Below are positions 15,200 to 23,174 of a DNA stretch of 23,174 nt, one piece after another. The number at the start of each line of letters is the position of its first letter. The first letter of the stretch is position 1. The stretch is taken from NCBI GenBank assembly GCA_903899865.1, contig CAIUKZ010000404.1, positions 1 through 23,174 on the forward strand, in the 5' to 3' direction. The position numbers and the translations under genes are program-made. The notes under the pieces were generated by a model. It was not told the origin of the DNA. It worked only from the letters and a program-made list of their open reading frames with translations, and did not search any database. Source of the DNA: an uncultured Bacteroidales bacterium. GTDB lineage: Bacteria; Bacteroidota; Bacteroidia; Bacteroidales; Paludibacteraceae.

Positions 15200-15773
15200 G
15201 CATCAAATGGTCGCGATGATGTGGTAAAAATCATGTCCACCTCTTCGCCTCGAAGTGGTAGTATATCCTAGCTCAATGGCGACGGCTTGGGTTTATCATG
15301 TTTCCCAAGGATTTATCCAAAATACTTGGGATTTTCAAAATCAATTTTACTCAACACAGTTGTTCCGTTTGTGGATTAATCTCCTCCTTATGGTTTTCCC
15401 CACCTAATTCATCATAGATCCAAAAAAACATCCTGTCATGCTCCTATCTCAGCCCAATACTTTACAACTCATACTAATTGTACAACAAACTACATAATTA
15501 AATATATTTAACTATCAGATTTTACAATATGTAAGCCATGATAGAAAAGCATTAAAAACCCTATAAAACAAATGGTTTCGACCATTGAATAGTATAAAGC
15601 ATTGTGGAATATCTATTTGTATAAGTGTTTGTCCTACACTTATATGTTATTTAACATAAAATAGACACTCAATATATGCCAAAAATGAACGTTCTTTGAC
15701 AACCTTAAATCAAATAAAATACAATATCACGTTTTATAATATTGTATTTATACTGTAAATCATTTACTAAATA
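15200..15773. other. AT-rich intergenic leader region of the giant gene
   Basis: No gene is supported here. From about 15470 the sequence is strongly AT-rich. Palindromes are stacked: 15571-15586 (AATGGT, TTCG loop, ACCATT), 15620-15644 (TATAAGTGT with ACACTTATA), TATGTTA-TT-TAACATA just after it, and 15717-15749. GTTCTTTGACA at about 15690-15700 resembles the upstream part of promoters in this phylum, but no TAnnTTTG is found 20 bases later. Confidence 0.5.
15717..15749 (+). promoter_or_regulatory. Perfect inverted repeat just before the giant gene
   Basis: AAATACAATAT (15717-15727) and ATATTGTATTT (15739-15749) are perfect 11-bp complements around an 11-base loop, ending 24 bases before the ATG at 15774. 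It could be an operator for a dimeric regulator or a leader hairpin controlling translation. The AT-rich composition makes chance palindromes more likely than elsewhere. Confidence 0.35.
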
Positions 15774-18700
15774 ATGAGAAAGTCATCGCAGAAAATTATC
15801 TTTCTTGCATTCCTTTTTCTTGCTGTGATACAACAAGTATTCTCAGCCACAGTAGGAAACCCAGGTGGAACCTATAAAACATTGAAGGCTGCCTTCGATG
15901 CCATCAACAATGGCGCCCTTACAGGTGCGGTCACACTCCAGATAGTTGACAACACGGTAGAACCCCTCACTGCAACACTTAATGCCAGCGGTGTGGGTCC
16001 TGCTAATTACACCTCAGTGGACATCTACCCCACGGTGGCTGGTCGTTCTATTAGCATGGCTGTAGCCACTTCATTAATCAATCTTAACGGAGCTGATAAT
16101 GTAACTATAGACGGGCGTGTGAATAAAGCCGGACCAGCTGATCTGACTATTTCAAGTACGAATAGTAGCATAGGTATTCCTGTTTCTACCATTCAATTTA
16201 GAAATGATGCCTCAAACAACTTTGTTAGATATTGCAAGATTTTAGGAACACCACCAATTAATTCAATCTCAGCCACTATATTGTTTACAACCGGAACTAC
16301 TACAGGCAACAACAACAATACGATAGAATACTCTTACATCACCAATGGCAGATCGCAATCACCCTCAATTCTTTCTGTAGGTTCGGCTTCAATCCCCAAT
16401 AAAAATAACGTAATCCGCTTCAATAATTTTTACGATTGTTGGCATGCTGCATGGGCTTCAGAAGCTATATTGATAGGTGATAACAATGATGGATGGACAA
16501 TAAATGACAATAGTTTTTATGAAACATCCAATTTTATAGTATCACTGCCAAACATCATGAATCGATTTATTGAAGTTAATAGTCTTACTGCAACAAATAT
16601 TTCAATTATTCACAATTATTTTGGAGGAAACGCCCCAAAATGTACTGGAATACTACAAAAGAGTGGAGATCATAGTTACACTCAAGGGATTTACATAAAA
16701 GCAGGAACAGGAACTTGTAAAATTAAAAATAATTACTTTGGCAATATAAATTGGTTTAATGGTAATAGATCGACGGACTTCTATGTATATAAAATTGATA
16801 AAGGGAGTGTGTCTGATATTGAATTAGTATCAAATACAATAGGCTCATTAGATGGAACATCATCCATCCAGTTTATTAATTCTGACGTGCAAAGTTCAAA
16901 TTTTGTTGGCATATATAATGCAGGTTCAGGTAACTTCGTTTGTGATAGTAACGCTCTCGGAACAATAACTTGTGATATGGTAAAAGGAGAACAAGGAAAT
17001 AATATCTGGGGAATACAAAGTGATCCTGCTGCCACTGGTAAAATTTATATCCGTAATAATACCATTGGCTCGTCAACTCCAAACAGTATTTACTCCAAAG
17101 GAAAAGCTAATGGTGCAACTACTGGAGGGACAATGGTGGGAATATCAAATGAAGGAATAGGTAGTGCAATTATAACAAAAAATGAGATTCAAAATCTAAG
17201 AAACGATGGCACCGATGCTGTCATGGGCAATTCGATGCTCCATGGGATAATTAGTAATCATAGTAATGATGTGACAGTAAGTGATAATAAAGTACATGAT
17301 TTACACATAGACTGTATAAACCATGCTGACGACCACATCTCTGGACCTGCTGATGGTAATGCTGCTATAACGGGTATATTGGTAACAGGACAAGTTGCTA
17401 ATGCTCCTGCAAATCGTAATTTTAAAGTAGAGCGTAATTTAATATACGATCTGAACCTCACTAACGTAAGTTCACAAAGTTATATGTATGGATTGTATGT
17501 AGGTGCCGACTCGGGAACTGCACAAACCTCGGCATTGGTAAAGCAAAACTTTATTCATAGTCTGAATATACCTGTTGGTTCAAATCGCATAAAAATGATA
17601 GGATTGTATGAGGGGTGGTATTCGCAATCAGCATCTACTTGTAATACCGAAAATAACATCATTTATTTAAGATCGAATGAAAAAAACTTCATGGCTGGGA
17701 TTGAGTCTAGAGGTGATAATGAAATGACAGACTCGTACATGTATCACAATACATCATATTTGGAAGGAAATACCACAGAGTCAAGCACAGCATCTGGACA
17801 TTGGATAACGGATTATGATAAGAGTACTCCATTTCTGCACATTTGCAATCTCAAAGTTGGTCGTCCTCAGGGCTACAAACTTCATTGTAAAAACAATATT
17901 TTCTATAATTCACACTCCTCTCCAAAAGGAAGTCTGGGGAAAAATTATTGTTTTATTAATTGGCAAGGAGATCCAGTCCCTGGAGGTAATATCAGCTACA
18001 ATGACTTCTACTTGGATCCTGCTGCGACAGATAGTTGGTTAGGTCAATACTTTAAAATAGATAAATCAACTCTTCCTGTAAACCCTGGCATGGATGCCAT
18101 GACACTGACTAAAGATCCAAAGTTTAATTCTAAAGGCTTATATACAAAAAGGCAAGCTGAATACTACATTCCCTGTGAAGCACTTCAGGGCGATGTAGCT
18201 ATAATGCCCATTGTGCCTCAGGACTATGGAAATAAAGTCAGAAAAGTGCCTATCATGGGTGCATGGGAAGGTACGGGTCCTGCTACTCCCAATATTACAG
18301 GCGATTCGGTAGTGTGTAGTCCACCCAAATCGGGACTAAAATACACTGTAAAACCTCCTGCTGCCAATGCTGATACGTATACATGGACAGTGCCGGCAGG
18401 TTTTACCATCACAGCACCAAAAACGGGTACGACCATCACTGATCCATCTACATCCATTACTGTAGATGCTGACGCTACTGCCAAAACGGGCTATGTAACC
18501 TGCTATGCTACAAATATTGAATGCAATACCAATAGTGCTATTGATTCGTTTCTTGTGACGGTAGGTAAACCTGTTATGCCGGGTAAAATCAAAACAGATT
18601 CGATTTTCTGTATTGGTACTGTGTCGGCCGATTTCTTTGTAGATCCTGTTCCCAGTGCGAAATCTTACACATGGACTGTAGACCCTAACCCACCTACCAA

Positions 18701-21700
18701 TGACCGATTTATTGTGAGTGGACAAGGCTCGGATTACATCACGCTCAACCTTGGATCTACCATCACAGCACCTGCATCATTTAAGCTGAATGTATTTGCA
18801 ACCAATGACTGTGGCAATGGCCCCGTGAGAACGATGAACATCAAGGTTTACCCCATACCACCAGCTCCCGATGCTAGAGACACTACCATGTGTCCCAATC
18901 CTCCACGTACGGTCTCAGACCTGAAAGCCAAAACCACCAATCCGACCTATTACCTCAAATGGTACGATGCCAAAACGGGTGGTAATTTCTTGTTTGGAAC
19001 AGAAAAGCTGGTAGATGGCAAGACTTATTACGTAGCACAAGCCGACCTTATTTCGGGTTGCGAAGGGCCACGTGATTCGGTGAAGGTGACATTTGTCAAT
19101 ACGCAACCCAAATTGAATTTACCACCTACTGTTTCTTATTGTAAGTCAGCCAAACCGACAGTTCAAACCCTGAAGGATGATATGACAGCACTTCCTACAA
19201 ATAATCTTAAACCTGGCAACCATTTGGAGGTTTATCCGGACAATAAAACTACCACACCTATCTCCCCTACATCAACAGCGCTGGTCAATTATGTGGACTA
19301 CTTTATCGCTCAGACCGATGGAAACTGTGAAGGACCGCGCGATACTGTAAAAGTGCTTATCATTGACCCCAAACCTCAAATACAGAATCCGCAAAACTTC
19401 TGTAATGGAACTGCCATTGTGGATAGTTTGAAATACAAGTTGGACAAAGTCGGTGATACCTTTGCGTGGTATGGACCCAACTCTACTACTGCTGGCCCAT
19501 TAGCTGGAAGCACTGTATTGGTAGATAAAGCCACCTATTACGGCATAGAGACAGATGTACCTTCTGGATGTGTGGGAACGCCCGTGCCAGTGGTGGTAAA
19601 TATTGGAAATCCACCTGCTCCAACTGCCACATCGCCTCAGAAAATTTGTGCAGTTACTGCTTCAGACCTTTCAGGAATTTCGGTTACAATTAGTAGCGGA
19701 GCTAAGAAAACTTGGTATGACAAACCAGGTGCGGGTAGAGTCGTGCTCCCTAGCACAACACCATTGGTAGATGGAGCGACTTATTATGTGACCCAAACCA
19801 TAGGTAACTGCGAAAGTAATCCCACAGCTGTTCAGGTGAATTTTAGACCCTTGGACTACATTAAGCTTACTTCAGCTGTCAAAACCGATACTCAAACCAT
19901 TTGTATCGGTGATAATATTACGACAATTACCTATAAAACCACAGGAGCACAAGGTGTTTATAATTATTTCACAACTGACCCTACTGGAGCATCAATGACT
20001 TATGGCATGCCTCCAGGGCTTACGGCAACTTGGGGGAAAATTGGATCAGATAGCATTGTTACCATCAAAGGAAAACCTACCACAGCAGGTTCGTATATTT
20101 ACAAAATAGAACCATGGGCTGTTAATCCTCCTCCTTGTGGGAAAACACTAGCATTTGGACTTATTGTGATAAAACCTATCAACACCATCAAACTTTTGAC
20201 AGTGGGCAAAGACTCACAGTCGGTTTGTCAAAATACACCCATAGACACCATTCGGTATGCCACCACTGGCGCTACTGGTGTGAATATTACAGGATTGACT
20301 GGTGATTACAAATGGGACTGGACAAACGACATCATCACCATCACAGGAACACCTACGACACTTGGAAAACTGACATATAAGATTGACTTGATTGGGGGAT
20401 GTGGGGTGGTTGATACAACTGGAACCATTACTGTTACTGGCCCTAACAGTCTCACGTTAACGTCGGGCAATAAAGACCAGAAATTGTGTGTCAATGATGT
20501 GCCCATTACAGATATAAAAATAGCTACCACAGGTGTAGCAGGAGCATCAGTAACTGGTCTGCCACCTGGTGTCACAGGTTCGTGGTCTGCCAATGTGTTT
20601 ACCATCACAGGGAAACCAACACAAAGTGGTACGTTTCCCTACACCGTCTCCCAGACAGGTGGATGCCCAGGAAATACGGTGACAGGTGTGATAGAGGTTA
20701 AACCAACCAACACCATTTCACTCATTTCTGATTCTGACAGTATAACTGTTTGTATGGGTACTGCAATAAAAACCATTACTTACAAAACCACGGGTGCCAC
20801 AGGTGCCAATATTACTGGGTTGCCCGCAGGAGTCACGGGTTCGTGGGCAGTTGTGGGATCGGACAGTGTTGTTACCATTACAGGAACACCCACAGTATTA
20901 GGAAAATCTACTTATACAGTTACATTATTAGGAGGTTGTGGAGTGGTGGATACTACAGGAACTATTACTGTAAATGAACTCAATAGTCTTACATTGACTT
21001 CGGGAAATGCTAATCAAAGTTTTTGTATTGGAAATCCATTAGCTACAATCACCTATGCTACCACTGGCGTACCTGATGCAACGCCTACAGGTCTGCCACC
21101 TGGTGTCACAGGTTCGTGGTTTGCCAATGTGCTTACCATCACTGGCAAACCCACTGTGGCAGGAAATTACCCCTATACGGTAAGTCAGACTGGAGGATGC
21201 GGACCAGTAAGTGTGAATGACACCATCCATGTGCTACCAAATAACACCATCAAACTTACTTCAGGTTCGGTCAGTCAAAGCATTTGTAAAGATTCCACAA
21301 TCGTCAGCATTATTTATGCTACTACAGGAGCTACTGGAATAAATGACGATGGTGTGGATGGTGGTAATGGACTGCCTGTAGGCATGAATGCGAAATTTAG
21401 TGGAAATGCTACCTCAGGAACGATTACTATCAGTGGAAAAACTAGCACAGTGGGCACCTATAATTATACACTAACACTAACAGGTGGATGTGGAATAATT
21501 GACACCACAGGAACCATCACCGTGGATGACTCAAATTGGGCATCGCCAGCTTCCTCATCACCCAGATTGTGTATCAATACCATTTTGCCGACCATTACAC
21601 ATACCACCACAGGAGCCACGGGAATTGCTGGTGACGGAGCAGATGGTGCTAATGGTTTGCCCAAAGGAGTAGCTGCTAAGTGGAGTGGCAACACCATCAC

Positions 21701-23174
21701 CATTGATGGAAAGCCCACAGAAAGTGGTGTGTTTAGGTACAAAATACCATTGATCGGTAAATGCGGTAATGCTTTCGCACAGGACTCCATCACCGTAGAT
21801 CCTAATAACACTTCCCCATCGGTGGCACAACAGCGACTTTGTATGAATACTCCGCTTAATGCCATCACACATCCTACTACTGGTGCTAGTGGAATAGCCA
21901 GTGATGGTGTAGATGGTGCCAATGAATTACCACCTGGAGTGTCAGCTACGTGGAAGAATGATGTAGTGACCATCACAGGAAAACCTTCTAAAAATGGGAT
22001 GTACAAATATGCTATTCCGCTTACTGGTGGATGTGGTGCGGACTCTGCCAGAGGAACCATCACCGTGGATACGCTTAACACCGTTGGGCCGATGAAAGGT
22101 ACATCTCAGTCATGTATTCAAGTGCCTTTGGGTACAATTTCCCATCTGACAACTGGTGTGACTGGCATACAAAACGACGGAGTACCTGGAGCAAATGGTC
22201 TTCCTGCTGGTGTGAGTGCCACGTGGCGAAATGACAGCATCATTATTGGTGGTACTCCGTCAGCTTCTGGAACATTTCCATACAATGTTCCTGTGGTGGG
22301 AGGATGTGGCGGTGGAGTTGCTAGTGGAACCATAGTAATCAAGCCAGATAATACCATTACATTGTTTTCCAATGTAGGAACTGACAATCAAAGCCCCTGT
22401 ATCAATCAACCCATCATCCACATTGTTTACAAAACTACAGGAGCCACAGGAGCCATCGTAAATGGATTACCTAATGGTGTTACTGGAGTTTGGTCGGTGA
22501 GTGGTGTGGATAGCATTGTTACTATTAGCGGTTCTCCAAGTGTGACTTCGATAACTCCTTTTCAGTATGATATTCAACTTATTGGTGGTTGTGGTAATGC
22601 CACTGCCAAAGGAACCATAGACGTAATATCATCCAATGTTATTACACTTACTAGTGGGTCTGGTTCTGACCAACAGCAAGTATGCGAAGGATATGCCATC
22701 GCTCCTATCACCTACACCACCAAAGGTGCTACAGGTGCTACCTTCAGTGGATTGCCTACGGGTGTGACTGGAACGTGGAGCAATAATCAAATCAGAATCT
22801 CAGGTGATCCTTCTCCAAGTAGTGCCGTGCCTTATACCTATACCATCACCCTCACGGGAGGTTGCGGTACGGTAGATACTACTGGGATCATTACCGTAAC
22901 ACCCATTCCTCTCCCTCCTACTGCTAATGGCTCAGCTAGCTTCTGTTCGTCCGACTATCCTACTGTCAAAGACCTACAAATGAAAGCAAATGTGGTGGGA
23001 CAACACATCAAATGGTATGGCACACCTACTGGGGGAACACCTATCGACTCTAGTTTACATTTGATTTTAGGGAAAAGCACCTACTACGCCTCTCAAACCA
23101 TCAACGGATGCGAAAGCGTGAACCGAACTCAAATAGATGCAATGGTCTATCAAGACCCTAAACCCACCATGCTA
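15774..23174 (+). CDS. Giant secreted beta-helix/Ig-like repeat protein, 3' end outside the window
   Basis: The frame runs from the ATG at 15774 to the window edge without a stop: 2467 codons, so the gene is partial at its 3' end. A signal peptide is clear (MRKSSQKIIFLAFLFLAV, with cleavage near residue 24-25). Then follow a parallel beta-helix to about residue 835, two PKD-like domains, four Ig-like domains, eleven cysteine-paired repeats and the start of a fifth Ig-like domain. The opening GTYKTLKAAFDAINNGALTG is a typical start of secreted beta-helix proteins in Bacteroidota. Such proteins usually end in a type IX secretion signal, which cannot be seen here. It is probably exported and displayed on or released from the cell, perhaps as an adhesin; glycan binding or breakdown by the helix is also possible. 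No catalytic site was recognised. Confidence 0.85.
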   Translation, partial: MRKSSQKIIFLAFLFLAVIQQVFSATVGNPGGTYKTLKAAFDAINNGALTGAVTLQIVDNTVEPLTATLNASGVGPANYTSVDIYPTVAGRSISMAVATSLINLNGADNVTIDGRVNKAGPADLTISSTNSSIGIPVSTIQFRNDASNNFVRYCKILGTPPINSISATILFTTGTTTGNNNNTIEYSYITNGRSQSPSILSVGSASIPNKNNVIRFNNFYDCWHAAWASEAILIGDNNDGWTINDNSFYETSNFIVSLPNIMNRFIEVNSLTATNISIIHNYFGGNAPKCTGILQKSGDHSYTQGIYIKAGTGTCKIKNNYFGNINWFNGNRSTDFYVYKIDKGSVSDIELVSNTIGSLDGTSSIQFINSDVQSSNFVGIYNAGSGNFVCDSNALGTITCDMVKGEQGNNIWGIQSDPAATGKIYIRNNTIGSSTPNSIYSKGKANGATTGGTMVGISNEGIGSAIITKNEIQNLRNDGTDAVMGNSMLHGIISNHSNDVTVSDNKVHDLHIDCINHADDHISGPADGNAAITGILVTGQVANAPANRNFKVERNLIYDLNLTNVSSQSYMYGLYVGADSGTAQTSALVKQNFIHSLNIPVGSNRIKMIGLYEGWYSQSASTCNTENNIIYLRSNEKNFMAGIESRGDNEMTDSYMYHNTSYLEGNTTESSTASGHWITDYDKSTPFLHICNLKVGRPQGYKLHCKNNIFYNSHSSPKGSLGKNYCFINWQGDPVPGGNISYNDFYLDPAATDSWLGQYFKIDKSTLPVNPGMDAMTLTKDPKFNSKGLYTKRQAEYYIPCEALQGDVAIMPIVPQDYGNKVRKVPIMGAWEGTGPATPNITGDSVVCSPPKSGLKYTVKPPAANADTYTWTVPAGFTITAPKTGTTITDPSTSITVDADATAKTGYVTCYATNIECNTNSAIDSFLVTVGKPVMPGKIKTDSIFCIGTVSADFFVDPVPSAKSYTWTVDPNPPTNDRFIVSGQGSDYITLNLGSTITAPASFKLNVFATNDCGNGPVRTMNIKVYPIPPAPDARDTTMCPNPPRTVSDLKAKTTNPTYYLKWYDAKTGGNFLFGTEKLVDGKTYYVAQADLISGCEGPRDSVKVTFVNTQPKLNLPPTVSYCKSAKPTVQTLKDDMTALPTNNLKPGNHLEVYPDNKTTTPISPTSTALVNYVDYFIAQTDGNCEGPRDTVKVLIIDPKPQIQNPQNFCNGTAIVDSLKYKLDKVGDTFAWYGPNSTTAGPLAGSTVLVDKATYYGIETDVPSGCVGTPVPVVVNIGNPPAPTATSPQKICAVTASDLSGISVTISSGAKKTWYDKPGAGRVVLPSTTPLVDGATYYVTQTIGNCESNPTAVQVNFRPLDYIKLTSAVKTDTQTICIGDNITTITYKTTGAQGVYNYFTTDPTGASMTYGMPPGLTATWGKIGSDSIVTIKGKPTTAGSYIYKIEPWAVNPPPCGKTLAFGLIVIKPINTIKLLTVGKDSQSVCQNTPIDTIRYATTGATGVNITGLTGDYKWDWTNDIITITGTPTTLGKLTYKIDLIGGCGVVDTTGTITVTGPNSLTLTSGNKDQKLCVNDVPITDIKIATTGVAGASVTGLPPGVTGSWSANVFTITGKPTQSGTFPYTVSQTGGCPGNTVTGVIEVKPTNTISLISDSDSITVCMGTAIKTITYKTTGATGANITGLPAGVTGSWAVVGSDSVVTITGTPTVLGKSTYTVTLLGGCGVVDTTGTITVNELNSLTLTSGNANQSFCIGNPLATITYATTGVPDATPTGLPPGVTGSWFANVLTITGKPTVAGNYPYTVSQTGGCGPVSVNDTIHVLPNNTIKLTSGSVSQSICKDSTIVSIIYATTGATGINDDGVDGGNGLPVGMNAKFSGNATSGTITISGKTSTVGTYNYTLTLTGGCGIIDTTGTITVDDSNWASPASSSPRLCINTILPTITHTTTGATGIAGDGADGANGLPKGVAAKWSGNTITIDGKPTESGVFRYKIPLIGKCGNAFAQDSITVDPNNTSPSVAQQRLCMNTPLNAITHPTTGASGIASDGVDGANELPPGVSATWKNDVVTITGKPSKNGMYKYAIPLTGGCGADSARGTITVDTLNTVGPMKGTSQSCIQVPLGTISHLTTGVTGIQNDGVPGANGLPAGVSATWRNDSIIIGGTPSASGTFPYNVPVVGGCGGGVASGTIVIKPDNTITLFSNVGTDNQSPCINQPIIHIVYKTTGATGAIVNGLPNGVTGVWSVSGVDSIVTISGSPSVTSITPFQYDIQLIGGCGNATAKGTIDVISSNVITLTSGSGSDQQQVCEGYAIAPITYTTKGATGATFSGLPTGVTGTWSNNQIRISGDPSPSSAVPYTYTITLTGGCGTVDTTGIITVTPIPLPPTANGSASFCSSDYPTVKDLQMKANVVGQHIKWYGTPTGGTPIDSSLHLILGKSTYYASQTINGCESVNRTQIDAMVYQDPKPTML
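15849..18284 (+). other. Parallel beta-helix domain of the giant protein
   Basis: About 800 residues show the repeated N-N-I, N-F, N-T-I pattern of short beta-helix coils: NNTIEYSYITN, KNNVIRFNNFYD, GWTINDNSFYE, SIIHNYFGG, CKIKNNYFG, IYIRNNTIGSS, AIITKNEIQNL, VTVSDNKVHDL, FKVERNLIYDL, CKNNIFYNS. Asn ladders of this type are known from pectate-lyase-like folds. The domain ends in a segment with KDPKFNSKGLYT and PIMGAWEGTG, which resembles the usual closing part of such domains (final coil and G-A-E end). No clear lyase catalytic triad was seen. Confidence 0.65.
18285..18860 (+). other. Two PKD-like domains of the giant protein
   Basis: Two domains of about 95 residues each follow the beta-helix. 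The first has GDSVVCS, then ADTYTWTVPAGFTI and ITVDADATAKTGYVTCYATN. The second has TDSIFCIG, then AKSYTWTVDPNPP and LNVFATNDCG. The C-x(n)-YTW-V-P-x(n)-V-A-N-CG pattern is that of PKD-like modules common in secreted proteins of this phylum. They are likely rigid spacers. Confidence 0.6.
18861..19853 (+). other. Four Ig-like domains of the giant protein
   Basis: Four modules of about 80-90 residues each show an early Cys, a middle W-Y or similar strand, then TYYV-Q and a second Cys. Examples are TMCPN, LKWYDAKTGG, KTYYVAQ, GCEGPRD; and KICAV, KTWYDKPGAG, ATYYVTQ, NCESN. This is the Ig-like type often found with the gliding-motility C-terminal domain in Bacteroidota. A fifth module starts at about 22902 (FCSSDYP, IKWYGTPTGG, STYYASQ, GCESV), so the Ig-like type frames the repeat array on both sides. 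Confidence 0.6.
19854..22901 (+). repeat. Eleven tandem coding repeats, each with two cysteines
   Basis: Repeat starts, taken at the N-T-I-x-L or equivalent, are 19854, 20181, 20445, 20709, 20982, 21243, 21534, 21807, 22077, 22350 and 22635. Unit lengths are 109, 88, 88, 91, 87, 97, 91, 90, 91, 95 and about 89 residues. The shared pattern is NTI-LTSG--Q-[S/L]C-, then I-Y-TTGATG, GLP-GV-[G/A]-W, [V/I]TI-GKP, Y-Y-[I/V]-L-GGCG and DTTGTITV. Every unit has one Cys near residue 13-17 and one in the GGCG-like motif near the end. The divergence at DNA level shows most units are old, but some pairs are closely related. Confidence 0.85.

Noticed and set aside
18224..22387. Several long minus-strand frames opposite the giant gene, some with a repeated PHPP pattern
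   Set aside because: They are shadows of the plus-strand repeats: the motif is the complement of the GGCG-V-type segments and follows the repeat period. They have no start signals or family similarity.

Overview
The window looks like a chromosomal segment of a member of the Bacteroidota; the order cannot be settled from it. Reasons: moderate to low GC, promoter-like motifs of the Bacteroidota type (-33 TTTG, -7 TAnnTTTG), weak Shine-Dalgarno sequences, the purH-mreBCD-PBP2-rodA gene order, and a giant secreted beta-helix/Ig-like repeat protein of a kind typical of this phylum. No tRNA, rRNA, CRISPR array, transposase or phage gene was seen.

Layout. Positions 1-1350 hold queC on the minus strand (7-deazaguanine synthesis), bracketed by two copies of a hairpin-bearing intergenic repeat. 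Then, all on the plus strand: trmD; a DUF1294-type small membrane protein gene interrupted by a TAG at codon 5; argC; a gene-free kilobase (3329-4364) with a candidate small RNA unit and MITE-like inverted repeats; a ferritin-like/VIT1 fusion (MbfA-like iron or manganese transporter), a VanZ-like membrane protein and dprA, closely spaced; a DUF4268 protein; and purH behind its own promoter.

Positions 9200-15062 are the cell-elongation cluster mreB-mreC-mreD-mrdA(PBP2)-rodA. MreB organises the machine under the membrane, MreC and MreD link it across the membrane, RodA polymerises glycan strands and PBP2 crosslinks them. A strong hairpin terminator lies between mreB and mreC, and another after rodA.

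After a 0.7 kb AT-rich gap with several palindromes, one reading frame runs from 15774 to the window edge (at least 2467 codons, no stop). It encodes a signal peptide, a parallel beta-helix of about 800 residues, two PKD-like domains, four Ig-like domains, eleven tandem repeats of 87-109 residues each carrying two cysteines, and the start of another Ig-like domain. It is probably a surface or secreted adhesin-like protein; its C-terminus, where a type IX secretion signal would be expected, lies outside the window. Its repeat array, with visible subfamilies and a higher-order duplication, is the least ordinary part of the window.
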